Shown here piece after piece: positions 7,837-23,845 of a DNA stretch of 64,000 nucleotides (the stretch's first letter is position 1; the number at the start of each line of letters is the position of its first letter). The DNA is from Nonomuraea fuscirosea (GTDB taxonomy: Bacteria; Actinomycetota; Actinomycetes; Streptosporangiales; Streptosporangiaceae), in NCBI RefSeq assembly GCF_003001935.1, contig NZ_PVNG01000005.1:434001-498000 (forward strand). Direction: 5' to 3'. Under the pieces are notes generated by a model that was given only the letters and a program-made list of their open reading frames with translations, did no database searches and was not told the DNA's origin. Both the position numbers and the translations under genes were made by a program.

Positions 7837-8754
7837 ATGAAGGCGATCGTGGTGACGGACGAGGCCGCGGGGACGGCCGGGATGACCCTGACGGAGCGGC
7901 CACAGCCACAGCCGGCCGGAAACGACGTGCTGGTGGAGGTGCACGCGTCGGGCTTCACTCCGGGCGAGCTGACCTGGCCCTCGACCTGGACCGACCGCCT
8001 CGGCCGCGACCGGACGCCGTCGATCCCCGGCCACGAGCTGGCCGGCGTGGTCAGCGCGCTCGGCTACGGCACGACGGGGCTGTCGGTCGGCCAGCGGGTG
8101 TTCGGCCTCACGGACTGGACCCGCGACGGCACCCTGGCGGAATACACGGCCGTCGAGGCGCGCAACCTCGCCCCGCTGCCGGGCGACCTCGACTTCACGG
8201 TGGGCGCGAGCCTGCCGATCTCGGGCCTGACCGCGTGGCAGGGCCTGTTCGAGCACGGCCGGGTCCGGGCGGGGCAGAGCGTCCTCGTCCACGGTGCGGC
8301 CGGCGGCGTCGGCTCCATGGTGACGCAGCTCGCCCGCGAGGCCGGCGCGTACGTCATCGGCACCGGGCGTGCCGCCGACCGGCGGGCGGCGCTCGACTTC
8401 GGCGCGCGGGAGTTCGTCGACCTGGAGAACGAAACCCTGGAGGACGTGGGCGGGGTCGACCTGGTCTTCGACGTCATCGGGGGCGGCATCGGGCAGCGCT
8501 CCGCGGGCCTCGTCCGAGCCGGCGGAACGCTGGTGAGCATCGCCGGGCCGCCGCCGGCACGACCCGCCGACGGCCTGGCGATCGACTTCGTCGTCGTGCC
8601 CGACCGAGCTCAGCTGGGCGAGATCGCCCAGCGGGTGCGGGACGGACGGCTGCGGACGGTCATCGGCGACGTCGCGCCCCTGGACGACGCCGTCGCCGCC
8701 CTCAACCCGGCCGAGCGGGTCAAGGGCAAGACGATCATTCGCGTACGTCCGTGA
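7837..8754 (+). CDS. Zinc-independent NADP(H)-dependent quinone/alkene oxidoreductase (MDR family)
   Basis: A soluble 305-residue enzyme of the medium-chain dehydrogenase/reductase superfamily. The GroES-like N-domain (about 30-110) contains IPGHELAGVV but lacks the catalytic and structural zinc ligands, as in quinone oxidoreductases. The nucleotide-binding motif VLVHGAAGGVGSMVTQLA is near residue 150. It should transfer hydride from NADPH to quinones or activated alkenes. ATG 7837 is preceded by GGGGAGGTGCCTG. Control by the divergent TetR through the palindrome at 7770 is likely, and induction by a reactive electrophile is plausible. The last 20 bases overlap the end of a small antisense ORF. 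Confidence 0.88.
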   Translation: MKAIVVTDEAAGTAGMTLTERPQPQPAGNDVLVEVHASGFTPGELTWPSTWTDRLGRDRTPSIPGHELAGVVSALGYGTTGLSVGQRVFGLTDWTRDGTLAEYTAVEARNLAPLPGDLDFTVGASLPISGLTAWQGLFEHGRVRAGQSVLVHGAAGGVGSMVTQLAREAGAYVIGTGRAADRRAALDFGAREFVDLENETLEDVGGVDLVFDVIGGGIGQRSAGLVRAGGTLVSIAGPPPARPADGLAIDFVVVPDRAQLGEIAQRVRDGRLRTVIGDVAPLDDAVAALNPAERVKGKTIIRVRP

Positions 8755-8860
8755 CGGACCGCTGGTAGCGGCCCGCGTAGGTGGATGAGTCCTTGATCAG
8801 GTCGTCGCAGAACCCGTAGAACCCGCGCGGCGGGCCCAGCTCGGACGGGCGCTCGGCCAC
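8735..8860 (-). CDS. Small hypothetical protein or 3' gene remnant
   Basis: A 41-residue frame starting at GTG 8860, which has AGGAAGGGG about 9 bases upstream. It ends inside the 3' end of the convergent oxidoreductase gene. Nearly all codons end in G or C, and the predicted sequence (PPRGFYGFCDDLIKDSSTY in the middle) has a protein-like composition, unlike a random shadow frame. The same frame is open back into the RIO-kinase gene without another good start, so it may instead be the C-terminal remnant of a longer lost gene. No family was recognised. Confidence 0.35.
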   Translation of the reverse strand: MAERPSELGPPRGFYGFCDDLIKDSSTYAGRYQRSVTDVRE

Positions 8861-8915
8861 CTGGACGAGCCCCTTCCTCTCCAGCGGAAATGCGTCCGTG
8901 CTCAGGCCGGTTACG

Positions 8916-9836
8916 TCAGAACACCATGGTGAGCAGGTCGGCGAACAGCTCGTGCTCGTCGACCTCCAGCCCGCGCTTCGTGAACCACGTGGCCATGTTG
9001 TGGCAGTCGCGCATCAGGAAGTCCATGCCCTGCGGGTTGCCGACGACGTCCACGACCTGGGGCAGGTCGATCAGCACGATCCGCTCGTTCTGCGCGAGCA
9101 CGTTGTACGGCGAGAGGTCGCCGTGCGCGAGCCCCGCCCGGGCCAGCTCCCGCATGCCGTCGCGGAGCTGCTCGAAATACCCGCCGAGCAGCTCCTTCGA
9201 CGGCCGGACCTGGGCCAGCCGGGGCGCGGCACCGCCCTCGCCGTCGTCGATGAACTCCATCAGCAACTCGGTGCCGTCCACCTGCACGGGATACGGCACC
9301 GGGACGCCTGCCAGCCAGAGCCGGTTGAGTGCCTCCCACTCGGCGTACGCCCACTGACCGGCCGCGACACCGCGGCCGTGCGCGGTCTTCTTCGCCATCG
9401 CCCGGCTGTCGCGGCTGTTGCGGATCCGGCGGCCCTCGGCGTACGACGTGCTGCGGTGGAAGGTGCGGTGCTCCTCCGTGCGGTACCGTTTCGCGGCCAG
9501 CAGCGAGGACTTCGCCGGGTTGTCGCCGATGGCTTCGACGGCCCGTTCGAGCAGGAAGACGTCGGCTTCCTTGCCGGTCTTGAGCACGCCGAGCTCGGTG
9601 TCTACGGCGGCCTGGTCCGTCACGACCCACGAGGGGCGCGGCTCCGGGCCGCGGCAACCGCGCTCGACGTCCAGCCAGGTGGACCACCGCTGGCCCGGGT
9701 CCAGCTCCTCGTCCACCGAGTGGAACGCGAAGACGAAGGGCGTGGCCGGATCCGACCGGGAGTCGTCACCGGCGTACGCGGACGGGCGGGGGCCGAGGCC
9801 GGAGGAGGTGTCAGAGAATTCGTACTCGGAAGACAA
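8916..9836 (-). CDS. RIO1-family serine protein kinase/ATPase
   Basis: About 306 residues from a TTG start at 9836, which has AGGAG eight bases upstream; the frame is open to 9980 but residues before that look non-coding. The RIO kinase core is visible: KTGKEADVFLLE (nucleotide loop), AAKRYR with the ATP-binding Lys, the catalytic loop GLAHGDLSPYNVL and the metal-binding IDLPQVVD. RIO kinases lack the activation loop of classical kinases; in archaea and eukaryotes they act in ribosome maturation, while the role of the bacterial members is unknown. A 29-codon upstream ORF with a strong ribosome-binding site overlaps this start, so translation is probably coupled. Confidence 0.85.
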   Translation of the reverse strand: MSSEYEFSDTSSGLGPRPSAYAGDDSRSDPATPFVFAFHSVDEELDPGQRWSTWLDVERGCRGPEPRPSWVVTDQAAVDTELGVLKTGKEADVFLLERAVEAIGDNPAKSSLLAAKRYRTEEHRTFHRSTSYAEGRRIRNSRDSRAMAKKTAHGRGVAAGQWAYAEWEALNRLWLAGVPVPYPVQVDGTELLMEFIDDGEGGAAPRLAQVRPSKELLGGYFEQLRDGMRELARAGLAHGDLSPYNVLAQNERIVLIDLPQVVDVVGNPQGMDFLMRDCHNMATWFTKRGLEVDEHELFADLLTMVF

Positions 9837-9900
9837 CGGGAATGCTCCTGAACAGAGAGGTGAGACTGATGCGGACATGCCGCAGCACGGTGTTGGCCAT
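9811..9900 (-). CDS. Upstream leader ORF of the RIO kinase
   Basis: A 29-codon frame beginning with ATG at 9900 and ending at 9811, inside the first codons of the kinase gene in another frame. It is preceded by AAGGAGG at ideal distance, the strongest Shine-Dalgarno sequence in this neighbourhood, whereas the kinase itself starts at a rare TTG. The peptide is basic and hydrophobic (ISLTSLFRSIPVVFR). It may serve only to deliver ribosomes to the kinase start, or may be a regulatory leader peptide. Confidence 0.45.
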   Translation of the reverse strand: MANTVLRHVRISLTSLFRSIPVVFRVRIL

Positions 9901-10019
9901 CCGTCAGCCCTCCTTGGTCCAGGCAGCGCTCTCCGCCGCTCGATCGGCCCAGCATGCCCGACCCGTTTCGGCCCCCGCAACGTATTTAACGGCGCCCGGG
10001 TCGGTGCCGAAGCGCGTGG

Positions 10020-11474
10020 TCAGCCCCCACCGGGGCTGGTGCCGGACTCCTCTGCGGTCTCCGCCTGGACGAGGTCTCTGACGGCGGCGATCGGGACGTC
10101 CTCGGTGAGGCTGCGGACCAGCAGGGTCTCGACGCCGAGCAGCATGGCTCTCGCCCGCTCCCTGGGCAGGTACGCGGTGTCGATGATGAGGCTGAGCTGG
10201 CCGGTGTCCGGGGCGGTCCCCAAGGTGAAGAACACCTTGAACCGGACCCCCGGCCAGGCGTTCGTGACGTACGTACGGGTCTGCGCCGTGAGCGGGGTCA
10301 GATCCGCGCCGGGAGTGAGGCGGGGCAGGTTCGGCCAGGTCCCGTCGCCCCGCCTGTCGTTGAAGAAGGCGTCCAGGTCCGGTTCCCTGCCCCTGACGCG
10401 ACCGATCTCCGCGCGCATGGCCTGCATCTCGAAGGGGTCGTAGTGGGCGTTGCGATAGGCCATGAGGGCGCTGCGGTGCGCGGCCAGGCAGGTGTCGGTG
10501 AAGCCGGTGCCGGGCAGGTCGAGCACGAGCAGGCCGTCCTGGCCCACGGTGGCGACCAGCGGCCGGGTGCGGGGATCGCGCCGGTTGCTGTGGACGAGCT
10601 GCATGACCGCCCGCGGCCGTTCGCTCACGACGGCCAGGACGGTGGCGCAGGCGGCGATGAGCACGCTCGTCGTGCTGATCGTCAGCCGTTCGGCCAGCCG
10701 CACGGCCGCCGCCGCGAGCGCCACCGACTCCATGCCGACCTCGATGAACCGGGGTTCCTCCGGCTCCCCCGGCGGATGGTCGAACACCTCCAGCGGGACC
10801 GTTTCGAGCACCGAGCGCCAGTAGCCGATCGACCGCCGCGAACGCGCCAGGAACGGCTCCGCACGCTCCAGCTCCGCCTGCTCCGTCGGCTGCCACTCCG
10901 GCGCCGGCAGGTCGTCGCCCCTCAGCAGCGCCCGCCACTCAGCCGACAGCAGGCTCAGCGCCTGGAAGTCCACCGCCAGATGCGAGAAGGCGAACGCGAG
11001 GGCCCTCGGCCTGCCGTCGGCGAGCACGATGACGCAGCGCAGAGGGAGATCCGCGTCGTGGGCGAAGACCGTGGTGCCCAGCTCGGCGGCGATGCGCGTG
11101 GCGGTGCCCAGCGGTCCGTCCGGGCCCGCCGGCGCCAGCTCCACGGTCAGCTCGCCGCCGCGCGCCACCCGCTGCACCGGGCCGTGCGGGGTGTCGGCGA
11201 AGGTGGTACGCAGGCTCTCGTGGCGTTCGAGCATCCGGCCCAGCGCGCCCAGCACGGTCGTGAGATCGCGCCTGCCGTGGACCGGCAGCACCCATGGGCA
11301 GTTGAGGAAGGACTGGCTGGGGCCCATCAGGTGAACGGCCCGCCACATCAGCCGCTGTCCCCAGGTCAGCGGCGCCTCGCCGTCCCGGGTCCCGCTGAAC
11401 GGCACCGAGACGGTCTCACGAGTGGCCGCCGAGACGGCCGCCGGAGTGGTCGCCGGGGTCGTCGAAGGGGTCAT
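10020..11474 (-). CDS. Free-standing NRPS condensation-domain protein
   Basis: A 484-residue condensation-fold protein. The active-site motif is FSHLAVDFQA: the second His and the Asp of HHxxxDG are kept, the first His is Ser and the Gly is Phe. Family motifs such as RMLERHESLRTTF (C2-like) and the C-terminal latch region can be seen. Start ATG 11474 overlaps the carrier-protein stop (ATGA). As the last gene of the NRPS operon and directly after a discrete carrier protein, it probably acylates, esterifies or amidates a carrier-bound intermediate, or transfers the starter acyl group. The altered motif means activity must not be assumed. Confidence 0.82.
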   Translation of the reverse strand: MTPSTTPATTPAAVSAATRETVSVPFSGTRDGEAPLTWGQRLMWRAVHLMGPSQSFLNCPWVLPVHGRRDLTTVLGALGRMLERHESLRTTFADTPHGPVQRVARGGELTVELAPAGPDGPLGTATRIAAELGTTVFAHDADLPLRCVIVLADGRPRALAFAFSHLAVDFQALSLLSAEWRALLRGDDLPAPEWQPTEQAELERAEPFLARSRRSIGYWRSVLETVPLEVFDHPPGEPEEPRFIEVGMESVALAAAAVRLAERLTISTTSVLIAACATVLAVVSERPRAVMQLVHSNRRDPRTRPLVATVGQDGLLVLDLPGTGFTDTCLAAHRSALMAYRNAHYDPFEMQAMRAEIGRVRGREPDLDAFFNDRRGDGTWPNLPRLTPGADLTPLTAQTRTYVTNAWPGVRFKVFFTLGTAPDTGQLSLIIDTAYLPRERARAMLLGVETLLVRSLTEDVPIAAVRDLVQAETAEESGTSPGGG

Positions 11475-11725
11475 CGGGCGTCCAGCAGGCCCGACAGGTG
11501 GGCGGCGAGGGCGTCCACCCGCTCGAAGGCGGACAGGTCGCCGCCGAGATCCAGGTCCACCTCGAAGGCGTCCTCGATCGCGTCGATGAGCCGGATCCAC
11601 GCCAGCGAGGTCAGGCCCAGCGCCGACAGCGAGTGATCGCCCGCGAGCGCCTGCTCGGCGCTGATCTCGCCGCCGGACACGTCGGCCACCAGGTCCGCGA
11701 GCCTGTGCTCCAGGGCGCCGCTCAC
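11471..11725 (-). CDS. Discrete acyl/peptidyl carrier protein
   Basis: An 84-residue carrier protein starting at GTG 11725, overlapping the mbtH stop by four bases (GTGA). The phosphopantetheine site is the Ser in LGLTSLAWIRLID; the sequence around it follows the D(S)L-type helix II start of ACPs. Acidic helices are typical. In the operon the free carrier sits between mbtH and the free condensation protein. It may receive the acyl group made by the acyl-AMP ligase at 23846-25339, or carry an intermediate for the free condensation domain. Confidence 0.85.
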   Translation of the reverse strand: MSGALEHRLADLVADVSGGEISAEQALAGDHSLSALGLTSLAWIRLIDAIEDAFEVDLDLGGDLSAFERVDALAAHLSGLLDAR

Positions 11726-11925
11726 CGCGCGCTCCCGTCGGCGTCCTGGCGCAGCCGCAGACTGCGCGGCCGCATGTCCGTCCAGATCTCGTCGATGTGG
11801 TCCAGGCACTCCTGCCGGTCGCCCGTGAAGCCCGTGGCCCGCCAGCCGTCGGGGAGCCGCCGGTCGAGGGGCAGCAGCGAGTACTGGTCCTCGTCGTTGA
11901 CGACCACCTGGTGCCGTCCCGTCAT
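11722..11925 (-). CDS. MbtH-like protein, NRPS adenylation-domain chaperone
   Basis: A 67-residue MbtH protein. It shows VVVNDEDQYSLLP, PDGW and the C-terminal IDEIWTDMRPRSLR pattern. The usual Trp in the first motif (SLWP) is Leu here, a conservative departure. Start ATG 11925 follows the NRPS stop by one base and has AGGAGG seven bases upstream. MbtH proteins bind adenylation domains and are often needed for their solubility and activity, so this one likely serves one or more of the three A domains of the cluster. Confidence 0.95.
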   Translation of the reverse strand: MTGRHQVVVNDEDQYSLLPLDRRLPDGWRATGFTGDRQECLDHIDEIWTDMRPRSLRLRQDADGSAR

Positions 11926-11926
11926 G

Positions 11927-17463
<5,537 letters not shown>

Positions 17464-17467
<4 letters not shown>

Positions 17468-20400
17468 TCCCCCACCTCCAGCAGATCCGCCGCCTCGGCG
17501 TCGGTGAGCGAGGCGAGCTCCTCGATCACCAGCCTCTCGACCGCCGCCGCGAGCCCGGCGACCGTCGGCTGGTCGAACACCGTGCGGATCGGCACCTCCG
17601 TGTCGAGCGCGTTCCGCAGCAGGGCCGCGACCCGGGTCGCCAGCAGGGAATGCCCGCCGAGGGCGAAGAAGTCGTCGTCGACGCCGACCGCCTCGACACC
17701 CAGCAGCTCGCCCCAGATCCCGGCCACGAGCACTTCGGCGTCCGTGCGCGGCGGCACGAACTCCGCGACGGGGCCGGGCCCCGGCACGGGCAGGGCGGCC
17801 ACGTCCACCTTGCCGGTGATCGTGAGCGGCAGCGCCGCCAGGCTCACCCAGGCCGTGGGCACCAGATGGGCCGGCAGGGTCGCGGCCAGACTCGTACGCA
17901 GCTCGTCCGGCCCGGCCGGCCCGACCACGTACGCGGCCAGCCGTTCCCCGTCCGCCGTCACCACCGCCTGGCGGACACCCGGATGGGCCAGCAGAGCGGT
18001 CTCCACCTCACCCGGCTCCACCCGGAAGCCGCGGACCTTCACCTGGGTGTCGAACCGGCCCAGGAACTCCAGCGTCCCGTCCGGCCGCCGGCGCACCCGG
18101 TCGCCCGTCCGGTAGAGCCTGGATCCCGGCGGGCCGTACGGATCGGGGACGAACCGCTCGGCCGTCAGCCCCGGATGTCCCGGATAGCCCCGCGCCAGCC
18201 CCTCCCCGCCCAGGCACAGCTCCCCGGGGAAGCCCGGCGGCACGGGCTCGCCGTACGGGCCGAGGACGTGCGCCGTCGTGCCGCCGATCGGCCGGCCGAT
18301 GGGCGGGCGGCCGGTGGTGTCCGCCTCGCCGAGGTCGGTGGCCGTGGCGATGACGGTGGCCTCCGTGGGCCCGTAGGTGTTGACCAGCCGTACCCGGTCG
18401 CCGAACCTGTCGCGCCACCTGGCCACCGCCGCCGCGTGCGCCTGTTCGCCGCCGAGTATCACCAGCCGCAGTGGCTGCGGCCAGGTCACGTCGTCGAGCG
18501 CCTCGGTGAGCCGGTGCCAGTAGGCGGTGGGCAGGTCCAGCACGGTGACCCGGCCACCGGCCGCGGTCCGCAGCACGTCCGGCAGCGACGCGGCGCCGTC
18601 GGGCAGGAGCAGCACGCCCGCGCCCGCCGTCAGCGCCGGGTACAGCTCCTCGGCGTGGGCGTCGAAGCTGAGCGAGGCGAACTGCGCGACCCGGTCGTCC
18701 GGCCCGATGCCGTACGCCTCCCGCATCCAGCGCACGCGCCCCGCCAGGCTGCCGTGCTCGACCAGCACCCCCTTCGGCCGGCCCGTCGATCCGGAGGTGT
18801 AGATCACGTACGCCGGGTCGTCCGGCTGGACCGGCTGCCGGCCGCCGGCCCACCGGTCGTCGCCGGGCCCCGGCTCGCCGGCGGACCCCGGCTCGTCGCC
18901 GGGCCCTGGCTCTCCGGCGGAGACGAGCACGACCGTCTCCGCCGGCAACCTCGGCGCGAGTCCGGCGTCGGTCACCACCAGGCGTGCGGTGCTGTCCGCG
19001 ATCAGGAAGGCGAGCCGTTCGTCGGGATAGTCCGGATCGAGCGGCAGGTACGCGCCGCCGGCCCGCCACACGGCCAGCAACGCCACGACGGCATCGGCCG
19101 AGCGCCGCAGGCAGACCCCGACCACGCACCCGCCCGCGACGCCACGCCGCCGCAGGTCCGCCGCGAGCCGCGCCACCCTGGCGTCGAGTCGTGCGTAGCT
19201 CATCGTCTCGCCGTCCCACAGCAGCGCCGTGGCGTCGGGGGTGGCGGCGACGGCCCGCTCGATGAGCGCGGGCACCGTCTCCGCGACGCCGCGACGGGCG
19301 TCCACGCCGCCCCGCGCCGAGGCGCCCAGGACGGCCGCGTCGGCGTCCGTCAGCATGGGCAGCCGCGAGATCGGGGTGCCGGGGGCGTCCGCGATGCCCT
19401 GGAGCAGCACCTCGAACCGCGCGGCCAGCCCCTGCACGGTGGCCGCGCGATACCGGGTGGCGTCGTAGCCGAGCACCGCGAGCAGCCCCTGCTCGTTGCG
19501 CCAGGTCTCCAGGGACAGATCGAACTTCGCCTGGCGATACCCGCCGTCGAACAGCTCCACCCCGAGGTCGCCGACCCGTTCCGGCGGCGTCCCCTCCCCC
19601 GCCTGGCTGTGCAGAATGATCATGGTGGCCAGCAGCGGATTGCGATGGAGGTCACGCGGCACGCCCAGCTCGCCGATGAGCCGTTCGAACGGCACGGTCC
19701 GGTGCGCGTGCGCGTCGAGCACGGTGCGGCGGGTCGCGTCGAGCAGGTCGGAGAAGACCGGATCCCCCGTGAGGTCGCCGCGCAGGACCAGCGTGTCGGT
19801 GAGGTACCCGATGACCGGCTCCAGCTCCGTCCGGTCCCTGGTCGCCCACGGCGTGCCGACCAGGATGTCGTCCTGCCCCGTGTGCCGGGCCAGCAGCACC
19901 TGGTAGGCGGCGACCAGCACCATGAACAGCGACGCGTTGTGCTCCTGCGCCAGCCGCTCCAGCCGGGACACCAGCTCGGCGGGCACCTGGAAGGAGTGGA
20001 ACGCGCCCTCGGGCCGCTCACCGCCGGGCAGGTCGGCGGGCAGGTCGAGCACGGGCGGGCCGGCGAGCTGTTCGCGCCAGTAGGCCAGCGACTCCGCGGC
20101 GGCCTCGCCCGAGTCCCGTTCCCGCTGCCACAGCGCGATGTCGCCGTACTGGACCCGGAGCGGCACGAGATCCGCCTCCTCGCCCCGCGTCCGCGCCTGG
20201 TAGAGGGCGAACAGGTCGTCGAACAGGACCCCGAGCGAGGACCCGTCCGCGATGATGTGGTGCAGCACGAAGCACAGCACGTGGTCGAGCGGCCCGAGCC
20301 GGAGCAGGCTGATCCGCAGCGGCGGCGTCCCGGCCAGGTCGAACGGCTGGTTCGTCCGGTCGGCGACGAGCCGCAGCGCCCGCTCCTCCGGGTCGGGCGA

Positions 20401-23400
20401 GCCCGACAGGTCGAGGCGTTCGCAGGCCACGGGACCGGGCGGATGGACGACCGTGATCGGCTCGCCGTCCACGTCGGCGAACGACGTGCGCAGGCTCTCG
20501 TGCCTGGCCACCACCGCGTGCAGCGCCGCATCCAGCGCATCGGTGTCCAGCTCGCCGCGCAGCCGCAACACCAGGTACATGTTGTACGAGGCGTCGTCCG
20601 GGTCGAACCGCTGCAGGAACCACAGCCGTTCCTGGACGAACGACAGCGGCGGATCGACCCCGTCCGGGCGAGGCAGGATCTCCGCCGGCCGAGTGTCCCC
20701 TTCGTCGGTCGCGGCCCCGCGGAGCCGGACGATCTCCTCGACCACCCCCGTGATGGTCGGATCGTCGAAGAAGGCGTCCAGCGACACGTCCACGCCGATG
20801 CCGTCCCTGATCCTGGCCGAGATCTGCGTGATGGTGAGCGAGTGCCCGCCGAGGTCGAACAGGTCGTCGTCGGGGCCGACGTCGTCCAGCTCCAGCACCT
20901 CGCACCAGATCCGCCGCACCTCCTCGACCAGCGTCGCCCCACGGTCCAGGCCCGGGTCCTGGTCCGGGTCCGGGTCCTGGCTTCGGCCCGTGGCGGCGGA
21001 GGGGTCGGGGAGGGCGGCGCGGTCCAGCTTGCCGATCGGGTTCAGCGGCAGGGCGTCCAGCACCACGTAGGCGCTCGGCACCGTGGCGGCGGGCAGGGTC
21101 CTGGCCAGGTGGGCGGCCAGGGCGCCGGCGTCGGGGGCGGCCCGGCCCGGCGCGGGGACGACGTACGCGATCAGGCGGTGGTCGTCCGTGTCCCCACCAC
21201 GGACGACCACCGCCGTCTCGCCGACCTGGGGGTGCTCCCGCAGCCGGGTCTCGATCTCGCCGAGCTCGACCCGATGGCCGAGCAGCTTGACCTGCCCGTC
21301 CTGGCGGCCGAGGAACTCGATCTCGCCGTCGGGCCGGTAGCGGGCCAGATCGCCGGTACGGTACAGCCGTCCCCCGGGAGGACCGAAGGGATCGGGGACG
21401 AATCGCTCGGCCGTCCGCGCGGGCCTGCCCAGGTAGCCCCGCGCCACTCCGGCCCCGCCGATGCACAGCTCGCCCGGCACCCCGATCGGCACCGGCCGCA
21501 TGGCCTCGTCGAGCAGGTAGATCCGGGTGTTGGCGAGGGGCCGGCCGATGGTGATCGGCGCATCACCTTCGCCCGGCTCGCCGTACGTGCTCCAGATGGT
21601 GGTCTCGGTCGGGCCGTACACGTTGACGACGCGGTCGCAGCGGGCGCGTAACTCCCGCGCGAGCTGAGGCGGCAGCGCCTCTCCCCCGGCCAGCGCGGTC
21701 ACCCCGGCCAGGCCGCCGGGCAGCAGCAGTCGCCACACCGACGGCGTGGCCTGCACGTGCGTGACGCCCTGCGCGGCGACCAGCCGGGCCAGCGCCTCCG
21801 GCCGCCGCACCGCGTCGTGGGGCGCGACGACGACCCGGCCGGCCACGATCAGCGGCAGGTACAGCTCAAGGGCGCTGATGTCGAACGCGGGCGAGGTGAG
21901 CGCGAGCCAGGTGTCACCGGGCGCGGACCCGAGCCGGTCACGCATGGCGAGCAGCAGGTTGGCCAGGTTGCCGTGATCGATTTCGACCCCCTTGGGCCGT
22001 CCCGTCGATCCCGAGGTGTAGATGACGTAAGCCGTCTCTTCTGGCGACGCCGGCCGTACCGGCTGCTCCGGCGCCAGACCCGCGACCGGCTCCTCCGGCG
22101 CCGGGCTCGCGGCCGGTGCCCCGTCCGCCGGGAGCGCGGGATCCACCAGCAGCACGGGCCCCGGCAGCCCGTCCGGCACGGCGGTCTCGGACAGCAGCAG
22201 CGCGGGCCGGGCATCGTCGACGATCATGGCCAGCCGTTCCGCGGGATGGTCGGGATCGAGCGGCAGATACGCGGCCCCCGCCTTGTGCGCGGCGAGCAGG
22301 CAGACCAGCAGCAGGTCGGACCGCCGCAGGTGCACGGCGACCAGGTCCCCGCGCCCGACCCCGGCGCGCCGGATCCTGGCGGCCAACCGTGCGGCCGCCG
22401 CGTCCAGCTCCGCGTAGGTGAGCGACCGCTCCCCGAACGTGACGGCGCACGCGTCAGGACGGGCCCGCACCTGCTCGGCGAACAGAGCCGGCAGGGTCGC
22501 CCCGGCGGGATGGGCGACCTCGGTGTCGTTCCACTCGACGAGCATCCGCCGCGACTCCGCCGCGGGCATGACGTCGAGCTCGCCCAGGCGGGCGTCGGGA
22601 TCGTCGGCGGCGTGGCGCAGCAGGGCGCGCAGACCGTCGGCGAACCGGGCCGCGACGTCCCGGTCCACCGCCGCCGGGTCGTACCGGACGCACAGGGCCA
22701 GCCCGTCGGGACCGTCCAGGATCTGCAGGTGCAGCGGGTTGCGCGCGCCTCCGCCGAACATCATGCGGTCCACGGTGACGTTCACGCCGGGAAAGACGGG
22801 GTCGGCCTCCCGCCTGCGGTAACTGATCGACACGGGTACGGCGGCGCCCCGGGCCCCCTGGCCCAGCACCCGCGCGGGCGGCACCTCACGGAACCTGTAC
22901 ACCGCACGCAGCTCGTCGCGCATCTCCCGGACGAACGCGCGGAACGCCTGACCGGCCTCGGGCCGCGACAGCACGGGCAGCTCGCCGACGAACGGGCCGA
23001 TGTGGTCACGGGTCACGGGGCCGCGCGTGGTCACGTCGATCGCGACCGCCACGTCCTCCGTGCCGTGCCTGAACAGCAGCGCGTGCACCCCGGCCAGCAG
23101 CACCTCGAAGACCGACGCGCCGGTCGCCGCCGCGGCCTTCGCGGCGGAGCGGCTCAGCTCGTGGTCGAGCCCGGCGTCGATCTGCGCACCGGGCCCGTAC
23201 CGTCTGCCGGTACGCCGCTGCCCCGGCAGCACGATCTCGGCCGGCTCCGTCCAGCGCCCGGCCCAGAACTCCCGCGCCGCCTCCAGCACCTCCGGTTCCG
23301 GCTCCCGCCAGGCGAACGGCAACGGCTCCACCGCCCCGTCCGAGCCGGTCGCGTAGAACTGGGCGAGGTCACGTACCAGGATGTCCTTGGACATGCCGTC

Positions 23401-23811
23401 GAAGACCAGATGGTGGGCGACGAACAGCAGCAGGTGCCGCCCGGATCCGGCCGGCACGAGCGTGAACCTGGCCAGCGGCCCCTTCTCCAGGTCGAACTCC
23501 CGCGCGCTCTCCTGCCCGATCAACCGCTGGAGAGCGTCGGGCGCGGGATCGGGCAGGTGGGCGATCGTCACGGCCGGCTCGGCCGCGGGGACCAGCCGGA
23601 GCCCCTCGCCGCTCTCCGCGACGGCGGTGGCGAGCACCGGATGCCGGGCGACCACCCCGGCGCACGCGCCGAGCAGCGCGGACACGTCGAGAGCGCCGTC
23701 GAACCACAGGGCGAGCGGCATGTGGTACGTCAGCCCCGCCCCCATACGTTCGCCGACCCACATGTCCTGCTGAACGAACGAGGCCGGAATGCTCTCCTGG
23801 CAGTGCGTCAT
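17464..23811 (-). CDS. Dimodular NRPS C-A(Gly)-T-C-A(basic, probably Lys)-T
   Basis: About 2115 residues. The first C domain (HHLVFDG near residue 133) precedes A1; its pocket reads D I L Q L G V I W K, close to the glycine code DILQLGLIWK. Carrier T1 has GGHSL near residue 990, then C2 (HHIIADG near 1185). A2 reads D A E D I G T V I K; Glu239 and Asp278 predict a cationic side chain, and the pattern resembles the lysine code reported for poly-lysine synthetase (DTEDVGTMVK). T2 has GGHSL near 2053. No epimerase or methyltransferase domain is present, so L residues are expected. ATG 23811 follows AGAAAGAA; GTG 23832 is an alternative. A C domain at the very start implies an acyl or aryl starter. 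Confidence 0.93.
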
Positions 23812-23845
23812 GTGCGTTCTTTCTGTGTTCACAAGCGTCGTGTGG

